From positions 62,001-126,000 of the forward strand of contig JBFXED010000002.1 of the NCBI GenBank assembly GCA_050180485.1: a DNA stretch of 64,000 nt, written 5' to 3'. Each line of letters opens with the position of its first letter. The first letter of the stretch is position 1. The notes under the pieces were generated by a model that had not been told where the DNA came from, made no database searches, and saw only the letters and a list, made by a program, of their open reading frames with translations. Made by a program: the position numbers and the translations under genes. Shown here piece by piece: positions 25,304 through 36,500 of the stretch. This stretch comes from CADEGL01 sp050180485 (lineage in GTDB: Bacteria > Pseudomonadota > Alphaproteobacteria > CADEGL01).

Positions 25304-26409
25304 GCCGCCAGCAATCCCGCCACGTGATCGCCGATGGCCAGGCAAGACGTCAGGCCGGGCGATTCGATCCCGAACAGATTGACCAAGCCCGGCACGCCAT
25401 GGTCGCGTGGGCCACGGATCATGAAGTCGGGCGTCGGCACACCCTTGGGCACGATCTTCGGCCGCACGCCCGCATAGCCCGGCTGCAGCGCACCATCCGG
25501 CAGCGCCGGCCAATAGCTGCGTACGGCTTGATAGAAAGAGTCCGCGCGACGCGGATCGACTTCGTATTCGGGCTTGTCGACCCACTCGACATCGGGACCG
25601 AAGCGCACCTGCCCGCCCATGTCGATCGTGACGTGGACGCCCAGCCAGAAATCGACCGGCAGCGGATAGATCAGCCGGGTGAACGGCGCCTTCACTCCGG
25701 AGAGGGTGAAGTAGTTGCCCTTGGCATAGTGGATGGGCGGCACCTCCGCGCGCGGCAACCCCTCCATCGCGCCCGCGATAGCCTGCGCGCCGAGCGCGGC
25801 GGCGTTGACCACGGTTCGCGCCACCAGCTCCATCGGCTCGGCGCCACCGACACGCAAGGCAATGCCGTCCTCGCCGATGCACCCGCCCACGACCGGTGCA
25901 TGGCAGGCCAGCATCGCGCCATGGGATTCTGCGTCCGCCAAAAGCGCCTGCACCAACTCGTGGCTGTCCACGATGCCGGTCGAGGGCGACAGGAGCGCCG
26001 CCGTGCAGTGGAGTTGCGGTTCCAGCGCGCGCGCCTCGACGGCCGTGAGCGGTTGCAGATCGTCGACGCCGTTGGCTTCCGCCGCCGCCTTGAGTTTCGC
26101 CAGAGCCGGATGCTGATCCTCACCCGTCGCCACGATTAGCTTGCTCGCGCGCCGATGCGGCACGCCGCGCTCGGCGCAGAATTCATAGAGCGCTTTCTTG
26201 CCCGCAACGCAGAATCGCGCCTTCAAACTGTCCTTCGGATAATAGATACCTGCGTGGATCACCTCGGAGTTGCGCGAGCTGACCTCGGTGCCCACAGCCT
26301 CGGCGGCTTCGAGGATCAACACCTCGCGCCCCGCGCGGGCGAGGCGCCGTGCGATGGCGAGCCCTACAGCGCCCGCGCCAACGACGACGCAATCGACCTG
26401 CTCAGCCAT
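25300..26409 (-). CDS. FAD-dependent oxidoreductase, L-2-hydroxyglutarate oxidase-like (DAO family)
   Basis: A 369-residue flavoprotein with the dinucleotide-binding motif VVGAGAVGLAIARRLARAG at 8-26 and a second FAD contact ILEAAEAVGTEVSSRNSEVIHAGIYYP. The segment YYPKDSLKARFCVAG closely resembles LhgO. Family members oxidise L-2-hydroxyglutarate to 2-oxoglutarate, passing electrons to quinone, and clean up a by-product of central metabolism. A related glycine/D-amino-acid-oxidase-like activity cannot be excluded. Confidence 0.87.
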   Translation of the reverse strand: MAEQVDCVVVGAGAVGLAIARRLARAGREVLILEAAEAVGTEVSSRNSEVIHAGIYYPKDSLKARFCVAGKKALYEFCAERGVPHRRASKLIVATGEDQHPALAKLKAAAEANGVDDLQPLTAVEARALEPQLHCTAALLSPSTGIVDSHELVQALLADAESHGAMLACHAPVVGGCIGEDGIALRVGGAEPMELVARTVVNAAALGAQAIAGAMEGLPRAEVPPIHYAKGNYFTLSGVKAPFTRLIYPLPVDFWLGVHVTIDMGGQVRFGPDVEWVDKPEYEVDPRRADSFYQAVRSYWPALPDGALQPGYAGVRPKIVPKGVPTPDFMIRGPRDHGVPGLVNLFGIESPGLTSCLAIGDHVAGLLAA

Positions 26410-26537
26410 GAAATGGGGCTGGCGCCTGGATGCGCACGGTCCGGCTTGCGAACGGGATCATCGGAAAAGGATCTCGCGGGACGAGGGACGGAAACGGCAC
26501 GCCAAGTGTAGCATGGCGTGCACAACGGGAGCCGCCA

Positions 26538-27344
26538 ATGGAACGCGCCGCGCCCCAGCCCGGCCTTCTCGCTTGGCCGCCGCGTGGCGGCGGTTGGTTC
26601 GTATTGGGCGGCGGCCTGGCCGTCGTCGCGGCCCTGTTCGCCGGCGCGGCCCATGCTTGGTATCTGCCGAACGAGCCCGAGGGACTCTGGAACGAGGCCA
26701 GCATCGCCACCCTCGCTCTTTTCACCGCGCTGGCCGTCTTCGCGGCGCTCCGCGCGACAATCCTGCCCTTGCTCGCATGGACGCTCTTGCCCGCGTTGTG
26801 GGCGGGGGCCTATGCGCTGGCCGGCGCTGTCGACCTGCGCGTCTCGGCCAATGGTCTCGCCTTTGGCGGGCCGCGCTCCTACCTATATGCGCCCGATGCT
26901 TGCGGCTTCACGGTGCGCCTGCCAGCGCGGCCGGCGGAAAACCGGCAAATGTTGCCGACGGCGCCGGGCCACGTGACCGAGGTCACGGTCGCCAGCCTGT
27001 CGGATTTTCCGACCGCCAGCGCCTATCGCGTCGAGTGCGTTTCCCTGGCGAGCGGCGCCGATAGGGACGCAGTTTTCGCGCTCGCGCGCGAACGAGCCGA
27101 GGCGTGGGCGCACGCGGGCAAGCTGGAGGTCGAACATGTCGAGGCCATCGACGGCCCGCCGCCCGAGCTGCGCGTCACGGCCCGCAAGGATGGTCGCGAC
27201 GCGATGAACGAGCCGCGCACGGCGCGCATGGTGGCGCGCATAGTGATCGGCCCCGATTCGATGGCCACGCTGCTGGCCTCGCGCCTCGATGGCGAGGTGC
27301 CGGACGAATCGGTCGTGGCTTCGCTGGCGCCGCGCGCCAATTAG
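26538..27344 (+). CDS. Hypothetical membrane protein with periplasmic domain
   Basis: A 268-residue protein I do not recognise. Three hydrophobic segments occupy about residues 18-100, and the remaining 165 residues look soluble (SYLYAPDACGFTVRLPARP onward). The C-terminal domain has alternating strands and a helix (RDAVFALARERAEAWAHAGK). ATG at 26538 follows GGGAG at a good distance. The longer frame from 26430 lacks support. Confidence 0.7.
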   Translation: MERAAPQPGLLAWPPRGGGWFVLGGGLAVVAALFAGAAHAWYLPNEPEGLWNEASIATLALFTALAVFAALRATILPLLAWTLLPALWAGAYALAGAVDLRVSANGLAFGGPRSYLYAPDACGFTVRLPARPAENRQMLPTAPGHVTEVTVASLSDFPTASAYRVECVSLASGADRDAVFALARERAEAWAHAGKLEVEHVEAIDGPPPELRVTARKDGRDAMNEPRTARMVARIVIGPDSMATLLASRLDGEVPDESVVASLAPRAN

Positions 27345-27416
27345 GCCGGACGGCTGGATACGCCCAGGAAATCCCGCTACCGTTTCGCAGCAAAAAGCCG
27401 TTGGGGGAGAGACACG

Positions 27417-28640
27417 ATGCTGAAGCGCGAACACCATTGGCCCGAAGGCCACTGGGACTGGCTGATCCATCTGGCGTTCAAGCACGGCATCCGCTGCGGC
27501 GACATGATCTATGTCGGTGGCCAGGTCGACAAGGACATCAAGGGTCTTTGCCTCAACCTCTACGAGCTGGAAACCCAGACCCGCGTGGTGATGAAGCACA
27601 TCACGACCGTCCTGGCCGGCTTCAACGCCGATCTCAAGGACGTGGTCAAGCTGGTGGCCTTCTACGTCAACGACGGCAAGGTCAACGAGCGCGACTTCCT
27701 GGCCGAGATCGCGAGCCACCTGCCGCCGGGTGCGAAACCCGCGATCACGTTGGTGCCCCTGCCGTGGCTGGCCTATCCCGGCATGATGGTGGAGATCGAA
27801 GCGGTCGCCATGCTGGGACAGGACGGCAAACATCTGCCGCGCACCTATGCCGCGCCCAAGAACCACGCGCCGCTGTTGACGCCCTTCGCCCAGGCCGTGC
27901 GCTGCAACAAGATGATCCATGTCAGCGGCCAGGCACCGCGCGACGGCAACGATCGCGTGCTGCATCCGGGCGATATCGTCCGCCAGAGCGAAGCGGTGAT
28001 GGAGAACCTGGCCAAGGTGCTGAAGGAATTCGGCGCCACACTCGACGACGCGGTCAAGTTCAACATCTATTACGAAGGCCGGGGCACCGAAGCCGACTGG
28101 CGCAAGGCGGCCGAAGTGCGCGCGCGTTACTTCAAGGAGCCGGGCCCGGTCGCCACCGGCCTGCCCGTGCCCTACTTGCCCGACGGCGAAACGATCCGCA
28201 TGGAGATCGTCGCCATGCTGGGCGAGGACGGAAAGCGCCTGCCGCGCGAGCATGTCTGGCCCGAGGGGCATTGGGACTGGACGATCCATCTGCCCTACAA
28301 GCACGGCCTCAAGTGCGGCGACATGGTCTTTGTCGGCGGCCAGGTGGCCATGAGCCCCAAGGGCGAGGTGCTGCACCCGGGCGATCTAATCGCGCAAACC
28401 AACATCACCATGGACAACATCGCCAAGGTGCTGGGCGGTTTCGGCCTGACGCTTGATGACGTGGTGAAGAACAACGCCTTCTATAAAGGCACCGCCGGTC
28501 CCGACACGATCGTGGCCAACCAGCGCGTGCGCTCCGCCCGCTTCAAGGAGCCCGGCCCCGCCTCGACGGGCGTGCCCCTCAAGTTCCTGGCCTATGAGGG
28601 GATGGAGACGGAGATCGAAGTCATTGCCATGGTCCGTTAG
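27417..28640 (+). CDS. Triple-domain Rid (YjgF/YER057c/UK114) family protein
   Basis: A 407-residue protein built from three tandem Rid domains, at about 1-140, 145-275 and 277-407. Each repeats a CGDMIYVGGQVD/CNKMIHVSGQAP/CGDMVFVGGQVA strand, a VMKHITTVLAGF-like helix, and an MVEIEAVAML/RMEIVAML/ETEIEVIAMV ending. Domains 1 and 3 also share HWPEGHWDW / VWPEGHWDW. The arginine that RidA uses for imine hydrolysis (in a PARxxV context) is not seen in any domain, so deaminase activity is doubtful. GGGGGAGAG precedes the ATG. It lies upstream of the Liv-type transporter. Confidence 0.88.
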   Translation: MLKREHHWPEGHWDWLIHLAFKHGIRCGDMIYVGGQVDKDIKGLCLNLYELETQTRVVMKHITTVLAGFNADLKDVVKLVAFYVNDGKVNERDFLAEIASHLPPGAKPAITLVPLPWLAYPGMMVEIEAVAMLGQDGKHLPRTYAAPKNHAPLLTPFAQAVRCNKMIHVSGQAPRDGNDRVLHPGDIVRQSEAVMENLAKVLKEFGATLDDAVKFNIYYEGRGTEADWRKAAEVRARYFKEPGPVATGLPVPYLPDGETIRMEIVAMLGEDGKRLPREHVWPEGHWDWTIHLPYKHGLKCGDMVFVGGQVAMSPKGEVLHPGDLIAQTNITMDNIAKVLGGFGLTLDDVVKNNAFYKGTAGPDTIVANQRVRSARFKEPGPASTGVPLKFLAYEGMETEIEVIAMVR

Positions 28641-28863
28641 GCAAGCCGGAGGCGGAGCACAGAAAAATTCTCCGAAATCCACTTCCTTTCCCCTACAAAA
28701 ATCTGAGGGGCCTCTTTATTGTAGTGCGATCAAAGCAAGCCGCGAGCGGCCCCGAGGGCTGGATAACGACGGCAAAACAGGGGTCTAGGGCCTTTCGTCG
28801 CAGCGGCACGGAACCGACCTTCGGACCCGGCCTGACGGCGCAGGCGTTGGCTGGGCGGACCGA

Positions 28864-29611
28864 ATGGCTGGGGACTACATCCTCGAGACCGAGCGGCTGA
28901 CCAAGGAGTTCCGCGGCTTCGTCGCCGTGAACGGCGTCGGCTTGCGGGTGCGCCGCGGCTCGGTCCACGCGCTGATCGGCCCGAATGGCGCCGGCAAGAC
29001 CACCTGCTTCAATCTGCTGACCAAGTTCCTGACGCCCAGCGCCGGCCGCATCGTCTACAACGGGCGCGACATCACCCAGGCGGCGCCGGCGGACGTGGCG
29101 CAGATGGGCCTGGTCCGTTCGTTCCAGATCTCGGCCGTCTTCCCGCATCTGACCGTGCTGGAGAACGTGCGCGTCGCCTTGCAGAAGAAACGCGGCGGGT
29201 CGTTCGACTTCTGGCGCTCCGAGCGGGTGCTCGATTCGCTCAATGACCGGGCCGCGGAGCTTCTGGCCGAGGTGGGGCTGGCCGAGTTCGCGCATTTGAC
29301 CGCGGTTGAATTGCCATACGGGCGCAAGCGGGCGCTCGAGATCGCCACTACGCTCGCGCTCGAGCCGGAACTGATGCTGCTGGACGAACCCACGGCCGGC
29401 ATGGGGCACGAGGATGTCGGCCGTGTCGTCGCCCTGATCAAGCGCGTGGCGGCCAACCGCACGGTGCTGATGGTCGAGCATAACCTGTCGGTCGTTGCCG
29501 ACCTGTCCCACACGATCACGGTTCTGGCGCGGGGCGAGGTTCTGGTCGAAGGCGACTATGCTACCGTGTCGAAGAACCCCCAGGTGATCGAGGCCTATAT
29601 GGGCTCCGGCC

Positions 29612-29619
<8 letters not shown>
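28864..29619 (+). CDS. Branched-chain amino-acid-type ABC transporter ATPase (LivG-like)
   Basis: A 251-residue ATPase with Walker A GPNGAGKT (39-46), Walker B LMLLDEPTAGM and H-loop MVEHNLSVV. The signature region reads PYGRKRALEIA in place of LSGG, as is usual for LivG. First gene of a five-gene cluster (two ATPases, binding protein, two permeases). Substrates for this family range from branched-chain amino acids to amides, urea and aromatic acids; the exact one is not readable here. The 223-bp gap upstream holds its promoter region. Confidence 0.92.
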
Positions 29620-30361
<742 letters not shown>

Positions 30362-30409
30362 CATTCCGATTTTATGCATTGAAAAAGAAACGAACCAAGG
30401 AGGAAGCAA

Positions 30410-31633
30410 ATGCGTGGAGCTAAGAGCATGAGGGCCCTGGGGCTCGCCGCCGCGGTGGCCTTGGCCGCCGGCACGGCGCAGGCCCAGGTATCCGACGGCG
30501 TCATCAAGATCGGCGTCTTGACGGACATGTCGAGCCTTTACACCGACCTGTCGGGCGCGGGCTCCGTGCTTGCCGCCAAGATGGCGGTGGAGGATTTCGG
30601 CGCCGCCGCCAAGGGCATGAAGGTCGAGATCGTCAGCGCCGACCACCAGAACAAACCCGACGTCGGCTCGTCGATCGCACGCCAGTGGTACGACGTGGAC
30701 AAGGTCGACGTGATCGTCGACGTCCCCAACTCGGGTGTCGCGTTGGCCGTTAACGAAGTGACGCGCGAAAAGAACAAGGTATTCCTTGTTTCCGGTGCGG
30801 CATCCTCCGCCTTGACCGGCGACAAGTGCTCGCCCAACACGATCCATTGGACCTACGACACCTGGGCGCTGGCCAACGGCACCGGCCGGGCGATCGTGAA
30901 GACGGGCGGCGATTCCTGGTTCTTCATCACCGCCGACTACGCCTTCGGCCACCAGCTCGAAGCCGATACCATGGCGGTGGTGAAGGAGATGGGCGGCAAA
31001 GTGGTGGGATCGGTGCGCGCGCCGCTCAACACGCCGGACTTCTCCTCCTTCTTGCTGCAGGCCCAATCCTCCAAGGCCAAGATCATCGGCCTGGCGAACG
31101 CGGGCGGCGACACCATCAATTCGATCAAACAGGCTTCCGAGTTCGGCATCGTCAAGGGCGGCCAGAACCTGGCCGGCCTTCTGGTGTTCCTGACGGACGT
31201 GCATTCACTCGGCCTGCCAGTGGCCCAGGGCTTGATCTTCACCGAGGCCTGGTACTGGGACATGAACGACGCCAACCGCGCCTTCGCGGCCAAGTTCGCG
31301 CCCCAGGACAAGGGCATCCACCCGACCATGATCCATGCCGGCGTCTATTCGGCCGTCACGCACTATCTGAAGGCGATCGAGGCGATGAAGAGCGATTCCG
31401 ACGGCAAGGCCGTGGTCGCCAAGATGAAGTCCATGCCGGCGGAGGATAAGTTGTTCGGCAAGAGCACGATCCGGGCCGACGGCCGCAACATTCACGACAT
31501 GTATCTGTTCGAGGTGAAGAAGCCCGACGAATCGAAGAAGCCGTGGGACTACTATAAGCTTCGCGCCACGATCCCCGCGGCCGAAGCCTTCCGCCCCGTC
31601 GACAAGGGCAATTGCCCTCTGACCAAGAGCTGA
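30410..31633 (+). CDS. ABC transporter substrate-binding protein, LivK/amide-type
   Basis: A 407-residue periplasmic type I binding protein. Signal peptide: residues 1-26, ending ALAAGTAQAQ. The mature start VSDGVIKIGVLTDMSSLYTDL and the AVEDFGAAAKGMKVEIVSADHQNKPDVG segment are typical. AAGGAGGA precedes the ATG, the strongest ribosome binding site of the operon. A perfect hairpin follows the stop, consistent with higher expression than the permeases. Confidence 0.93.
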   Translation: MRGAKSMRALGLAAAVALAAGTAQAQVSDGVIKIGVLTDMSSLYTDLSGAGSVLAAKMAVEDFGAAAKGMKVEIVSADHQNKPDVGSSIARQWYDVDKVDVIVDVPNSGVALAVNEVTREKNKVFLVSGAASSALTGDKCSPNTIHWTYDTWALANGTGRAIVKTGGDSWFFITADYAFGHQLEADTMAVVKEMGGKVVGSVRAPLNTPDFSSFLLQAQSSKAKIIGLANAGGDTINSIKQASEFGIVKGGQNLAGLLVFLTDVHSLGLPVAQGLIFTEAWYWDMNDANRAFAAKFAPQDKGIHPTMIHAGVYSAVTHYLKAIEAMKSDSDGKAVVAKMKSMPAEDKLFGKSTIRADGRNIHDMYLFEVKKPDESKKPWDYYKLRATIPAAEAFRPVDKGNCPLTKS

Positions 31634-31652
31634 GGACGGGCTGACGAAAGAC

Positions 31653-31680
31653 GGCGCCGGAGGGTACTCCCTCCGGCGCC
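31653..31680 (+). terminator. Perfect stem-loop between binding-protein and permease genes
   Basis: GGCGCCGGAGGG (31653-31664), loop TACT, CCCTCCGGCGCC (31669-31680): a 12-bp perfect stem. No U-tract follows, so it is more likely a partial attenuator or an mRNA 3'-end protector than a full terminator. It lies 19 bases after the binding-protein stop and 21 bases before the permease ATG. Confidence 0.8.
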
Positions 31681-31701
31681 ACCCTCACCCGAAGCCCACC
31701 G

Positions 31702-32589
31702 ATGTTCGAACTCCTCGGCATATCGCCCCAGGCCCTGTTCGGCCAGCTCCTGATCGGCCTGATCAATGGCTCGTTCTACGCCATGCTCAGCCTCGGGCTG
31801 GCGGTGATCTTCGGCCTGCTGAACATCATCAATTTCTGTCACGGCGCGCTCTACATGATGGGCGCGTTCGTGGCCTATCTGGCGTTGCAGTATCTCGGCC
31901 TCGGCTATTGGCCGGCGTTGGTCGTCGCACCCCTCGCCGTCGGCGCCTTCGGCATGGTGCTGGAGCGCACGATGCTGCGGCATCTCTACAAGCTCGATCA
32001 TCTTTACGGGCTTCTCTTGACCTTCGGCCTGGCCTTGGTCATCGAGGGCGTCTTCCGTAACGAATTCGGCGCGTCCGGTCTGCCCTATGGCATCCCGCCC
32101 ACGCTGTCGGGCGGGCAAAATCTCGGTTTCATGTTCCTGCCCAACTACCGCGCCTGGGTGATCCTGGCCTCGCTCGGCGTGTGCCTGGCGACCTGGTACG
32201 TCATCGAACGCACCAAGCTGGGCTCGTACCTGCGCGCGGCCACCGAGAATCCGACGCTCGTGCAGGCGTTCGGCATCAACGTGCCACGCATGATCACGCT
32301 GACCTATGGCCTGGGCGTGGCGCTGGCTGCGCTTGCCGGCGTACTGGCCGCGCCCATCTATCAGGTCAGCCCGCTCATGGGCTCGAACCTGATCATCGTG
32401 GTATTCGCCGTGGTGGTGATCGGCGGCATGGGCTCGATCCTGGGCTCGGTCATCACCGGCTTCGCACTTGGCGTCGTCGAAGGCCTGACCAAGGTGTTCT
32501 ATCCCGAGGCGTCGTCGACCGTGATCTTCATCATCATGGCGATCGTGCTTCTGATCCGGCCGACGGGCCTTTTCGGGCGGGCGCACTGA
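31702..32589 (+). CDS. Branched-chain amino-acid-type ABC transporter permease (LivH-like)
   Basis: A 295-residue inner-membrane permease with about eight hydrophobic segments. The family motif GLINGSFYAMLSLGLAVIFGLLNIINFCHGALYMMGAF near the N-terminus and the EAA-like AATENPTLVQAFGINVPRM loop are both present. It ends LLIRPTGLFGR, a standard LivH ending. The stop overlaps the next start by one base. Confidence 0.94.
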   Translation: MFELLGISPQALFGQLLIGLINGSFYAMLSLGLAVIFGLLNIINFCHGALYMMGAFVAYLALQYLGLGYWPALVVAPLAVGAFGMVLERTMLRHLYKLDHLYGLLLTFGLALVIEGVFRNEFGASGLPYGIPPTLSGGQNLGFMFLPNYRAWVILASLGVCLATWYVIERTKLGSYLRAATENPTLVQAFGINVPRMITLTYGLGVALAALAGVLAAPIYQVSPLMGSNLIIVVFAVVVIGGMGSILGSVITGFALGVVEGLTKVFYPEASSTVIFIIMAIVLLIRPTGLFGRAH

Positions 32590-33545
32590 TGGCACGGGAC
32601 ATCGCCTCTCCGAAGAAGGCCGGGCACCAGCACCAATACGCCATCTTCGTCTTCATGGTGGCGCTGTTCGTGGCGCTGCCTTTCGCGGTCTATCCCGTCT
32701 TCCTGATGCAGGCCCTGTGCTTCGCGCTGTTCGCCTGCGCCTTCAACCTGTTGATCGGCTATACCGGCTTGGTCTCCTTCGGCCACGCCATGTTCCTGGG
32801 CTCCGCGGGTTACATCAGCGCACACGCGGCCAAGGTGTGGGGGCTGCCGCCGGAGCTGGCGATTCTGGCGGGCACCGGCGCATCGGCCCTGCTGGGCCTG
32901 GTGGTCGGGCTTCTGGCCATTCGCCGTCAGGGCATCTATTTCGCCATGATCACCCTGGCGCTGGCCCAGATGATCTTCTTCTTCTCGCTTCAGGCCAAAT
33001 TCACGGGCGGCGAAGACGGCATTCAGAGCGTGCCGCGCGGCATGATGTTCGGCATCTTCGACCTGCAGGACACGATGACGCTCTATTTCGTGGTCCTAGC
33101 GATCTTCCTGGCCGGATTCCTGCTGATCTACCGCGTGGTTCACTCGCCCTTCGGCCAAGTGCTGAAGGCCATCCGCGAGAACGAGCCGCGCGCCATCTCG
33201 CTCGGCTACAACGTGCACCAGTACAAGCTGATCGCCTTCGTGCTGTCGGCCGCGCTCTCGGGCCTGGCGGGCGGCACCAAGGCCATCGTGTTCCAGTTGG
33301 CGTCCTTGACCGACGTGCATTGGACGATGTCGGGCGAGGTCGTGTTGATGACGCTTCTGGGGGGCCTCGGCACCGTATTCGGCCCCATCGTCGGTGCCTT
33401 TGTCGTGATCGCGATGCAAAACTATCTGGCCCAACTCGGCTCCTGGGTCACCATCGCGCAAGGTGTCGTGTTCGTCGTCTGCGTGCTGGCATTCCGCCGC
33501 GGCATCGTCGGCGAATTGGGCCGCTTCCTGAAAAAGCCGCTTTAG
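32589..33545 (+). CDS. Branched-chain amino-acid-type ABC transporter permease (LivM-like)
   Basis: A 318-residue permease with about nine hydrophobic segments. Hallmarks: LIGYTGLVSFGHAMFLGSAGY, the cytoplasmic loop KAIRENEPRAISLGYNV that contacts the ATPases, and LLGGLGTVFGPIVGAF. It begins at the ATG in the TGATG overlap with livH and completes the transporter. Its stop lies 3 bp from the convergent RND pump gene's end. Confidence 0.94.
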   Translation: MARDIASPKKAGHQHQYAIFVFMVALFVALPFAVYPVFLMQALCFALFACAFNLLIGYTGLVSFGHAMFLGSAGYISAHAAKVWGLPPELAILAGTGASALLGLVVGLLAIRRQGIYFAMITLALAQMIFFFSLQAKFTGGEDGIQSVPRGMMFGIFDLQDTMTLYFVVLAIFLAGFLLIYRVVHSPFGQVLKAIRENEPRAISLGYNVHQYKLIAFVLSAALSGLAGGTKAIVFQLASLTDVHWTMSGEVVLMTLLGGLGTVFGPIVGAFVVIAMQNYLAQLGSWVTIAQGVVFVVCVLAFRRGIVGELGRFLKKPL

Positions 33546-33548
33546 GCG

Positions 33549-36500
33549 CTATTCCGCCGGACGCCCGCCCGCGGCGCGCTTGGGCTCATCCGCGCCAACC
33601 TCGTCGGCCTCGACCCCGTGCGCCAGGATATCGGCCGGCGCGCCCTCGGGGTTGGCCGCGACGCGGCGGAACCACGGCAAGTGCCGCAAACGGTCCAGAT
33701 AGAGATAGAGCACCGGCGTGATGTAGAGCGTGAGGAGCTGCGAGAGGAGCAAGCCACCCACGACCGCGAGGCCGAGCGGCTTGCGCGATTCGGCGCCGCC
33801 GCCGATGCCCGCCGCGATCGGAATGGCGCCCATCAGCGCGGCCATGGTCGTCATCATGATCGGCCGGAATCGAACCAGGCAGGCCTCATAGATGGCTTGC
33901 CGTGGCGCCTGCCCGCCCTTGCGTTCGGCCTCGAGCGCGAAGTCGATCATCATGATCGCGTTCTTCTTCACGATGCCGATCAGAAGGATCATGCCGACAA
34001 AGGCATAAAGGCTGAGCGGTGTATTGAAGATGAGGAGCGTGAGAAGCGCGCCGACGCCGGCCGAGGGCAGGCCGGACAGAATCGTCAGCGGATGGATGAA
34101 ACTTTCGTAGAGCACGCCCAGCACGATATAGACGACAAGGATGGCCATCACGACCAGCAGGCCCATGCCCTTGAGCGACGCCTCGAAGGCCTTGGCCGTG
34201 CCTTGGAAGCCGGTCGAGACCGTGATCGACATGCCCTGATCCCGCTCGATCTGCTTGATGGCATCGACCGCCTGGCCGAGGGAGACGTCGGGAGCGAGGT
34301 TGAAGGAAATGGTCACCGACGGAATCTGGCCCATATGATTGACGGTCAGCGGGCCGACGTCCTTCTTGAGCGATGCCACGGCGGTCAGCGGCACCAAGGC
34401 ACCGCGCGAACCGCGCACATAGATACGATCGAGCGCGGACGCGTCGCGCTGATACTTGCCCTGGACCTCGACGATGACGTCGTACTGTTCGGACGGCGTA
34501 TAGATCGTCGAAATCTGCTGCGCGCTGAATGCGGCGCCCAAGGCGGCCTGAATTTGCTCGATGGAAACGCCCAGCGCGGCGGCGCGGTCGCGGTCGATGT
34601 CCACGACGATGTTGGGGCTGGTCAGATACATGTCGCTGGTGACATCGCGCAGGATGTTCAGATGCGACATGGCCTCCTGCATCTTGGCGGCCGAATCGTA
34701 GAGCTCCTTCAGATCCAGATCCTGGAGCGTGTACTGGTATTGGGCCTTGGTCAGCATGCCGCCGATTCGGATCGGCGGCGGGTTCTGCAGGAACGCCTTG
34801 ATGCCCGGAATGCCTGAAACCTTGGGTCGCAACTGGCTGATGACCTGATCGGCGTTCAGTTGACGCTCCGAGCGATCCTTCAAGCGGATGAACAGGCTGC
34901 CACTGTTGGCCGTCGCACGTGACCCGCCCGCGCCGACGGACGACATGAACGCCGCCACGTTCGGATCCTTGAGGACGATGTCGGCCACCTTCTGCTGATT
35001 TCGCACCATGGCCTCGAACGAGGTGTCCTGCGCGCCTTCCGTGAAGATCACGATCTGGTTGTTATCTTCGCTGGGCAGGAAATCCTTCGGCACCACCGAG
35101 AAAAGGAAGTAGGTGAGGACCAACGTGGCGATGAATACGCCGAACGTGACGACATGGTTGCGCAAGCACCATTGCAGCGAGCGGTCATAGATCCGGCGCA
35201 TGCCCTCAAGCACCCATTCGGACCATCGGTAGACCAGGCCGTGCCGGCTGTGATGGCCGTGGGGGCGCACGAAACGGCTGCACAGCATCGGCGTCAGCGT
35301 CAGCGAAACGACACCCGAGACCACGATGGCGGCGCATATGGTGACCGCGAATTCGTGCAGCAGGCGGCCGACCATGCCGCCCATGAACAGGATGGGGATG
35401 AAAACCACGCCCAGAGAAATGGTCATGGAAATGATGGTGAAGGCGATTTCCCGGGAGCCTTTGATGGCCGCTTGGAACGGCTTCTCGCCCTTCTCCATGT
35501 GCCGGACGATGTTCTCGAGCATGACGATGGCATCGTCGACCACGAAGCCGACCGACAACGTCAGCGCCATCAGGGTCAGGTTATTCAGGCTGTAGCCCAG
35601 GATAGCCATGCCGGCGAAAGTGCCGACCACCGAGATCGGCAAGGCCAGCGATGGGATGACCGTGGCCGAGAGATTCCGCAGGAACAGAAAAATCACCATG
35701 ATCACGAGCGCCGCCGCCAGCACCAGCGTGAACTGCACATCGCGGATCGAATGGCGGATCGTTTCCGTTCGGTCGTAAAGTAAGTCCAGTTTGATGGATG
35801 CCGGAAGGATCTGCTCGAATTGCGGCAAGACGGCCTTGACCGCGTCGACGACCTCGATCGTATTGGCGCCCGGCTGGCGATAGACGCCGAGGACGATGCC
35901 GCGGTCCGCGTTGAACCAGCTTGCGACCTTGTCGTTGGCAACGCCGTCGATCGCCTGGCCGACATCCTGCACGCGCACTGGCGCGCCGTTTCGGTAGATG
36001 ACGATTTGCCGGTTGTATTCCGCCGCGTTCATCAGCTGGCCGGACGAACGAATCGTCACGGTCTGGTCCGCGCCGTTGAGCGTGCCGGTGGCTTGGTTCT
36101 GGTTGGCGCGCTTGATCCCGTCCACGACCTCGTCGAAGCCGATGCCGTAGGTCGCCAGCTTGTCCGGGTCGACCTGGACGCGGACGGCCTTTGCCTGCGA
36201 ACCCCATACGACCACCTGGGCGACGCCGGCGATGCTCGACAGACGTTGAGCGAGAATCGTCTCCGCGTAAGTGTTCACCTCCGTAAGCGGCAGGGTGGCC
36301 GATCGCAGCGCCAGGATGTAGATCGAGAAATCCGACGGGTTGACCTTCCGGAAAGACGGCGGGCTGGGCATTTCCGGCGGCAAGCTGCGCGAGGCCGTCG
36401 AAATGGCGGTCTGAACGTCCTGAGCGGCAGCATCGATGCTGCGGTCCAGCGCGAACTGGAGAGTGATCGAAGTCTGCCCCAGCGCGCTGGACGAACTCAT

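Noticed and set aside
28680..28720. Terminator after the triple-Rid gene
   Set aside because: CCCCT and AGGGG can pair for only five bases around a long loop, and the following T-stretch is interrupted; too weak to call.
31653..31680. Full rho-independent terminator of the transporter operon
   Set aside because: No U-tract follows and the permease genes continue in the same direction, so it is recorded as an attenuating or stabilising hairpin.
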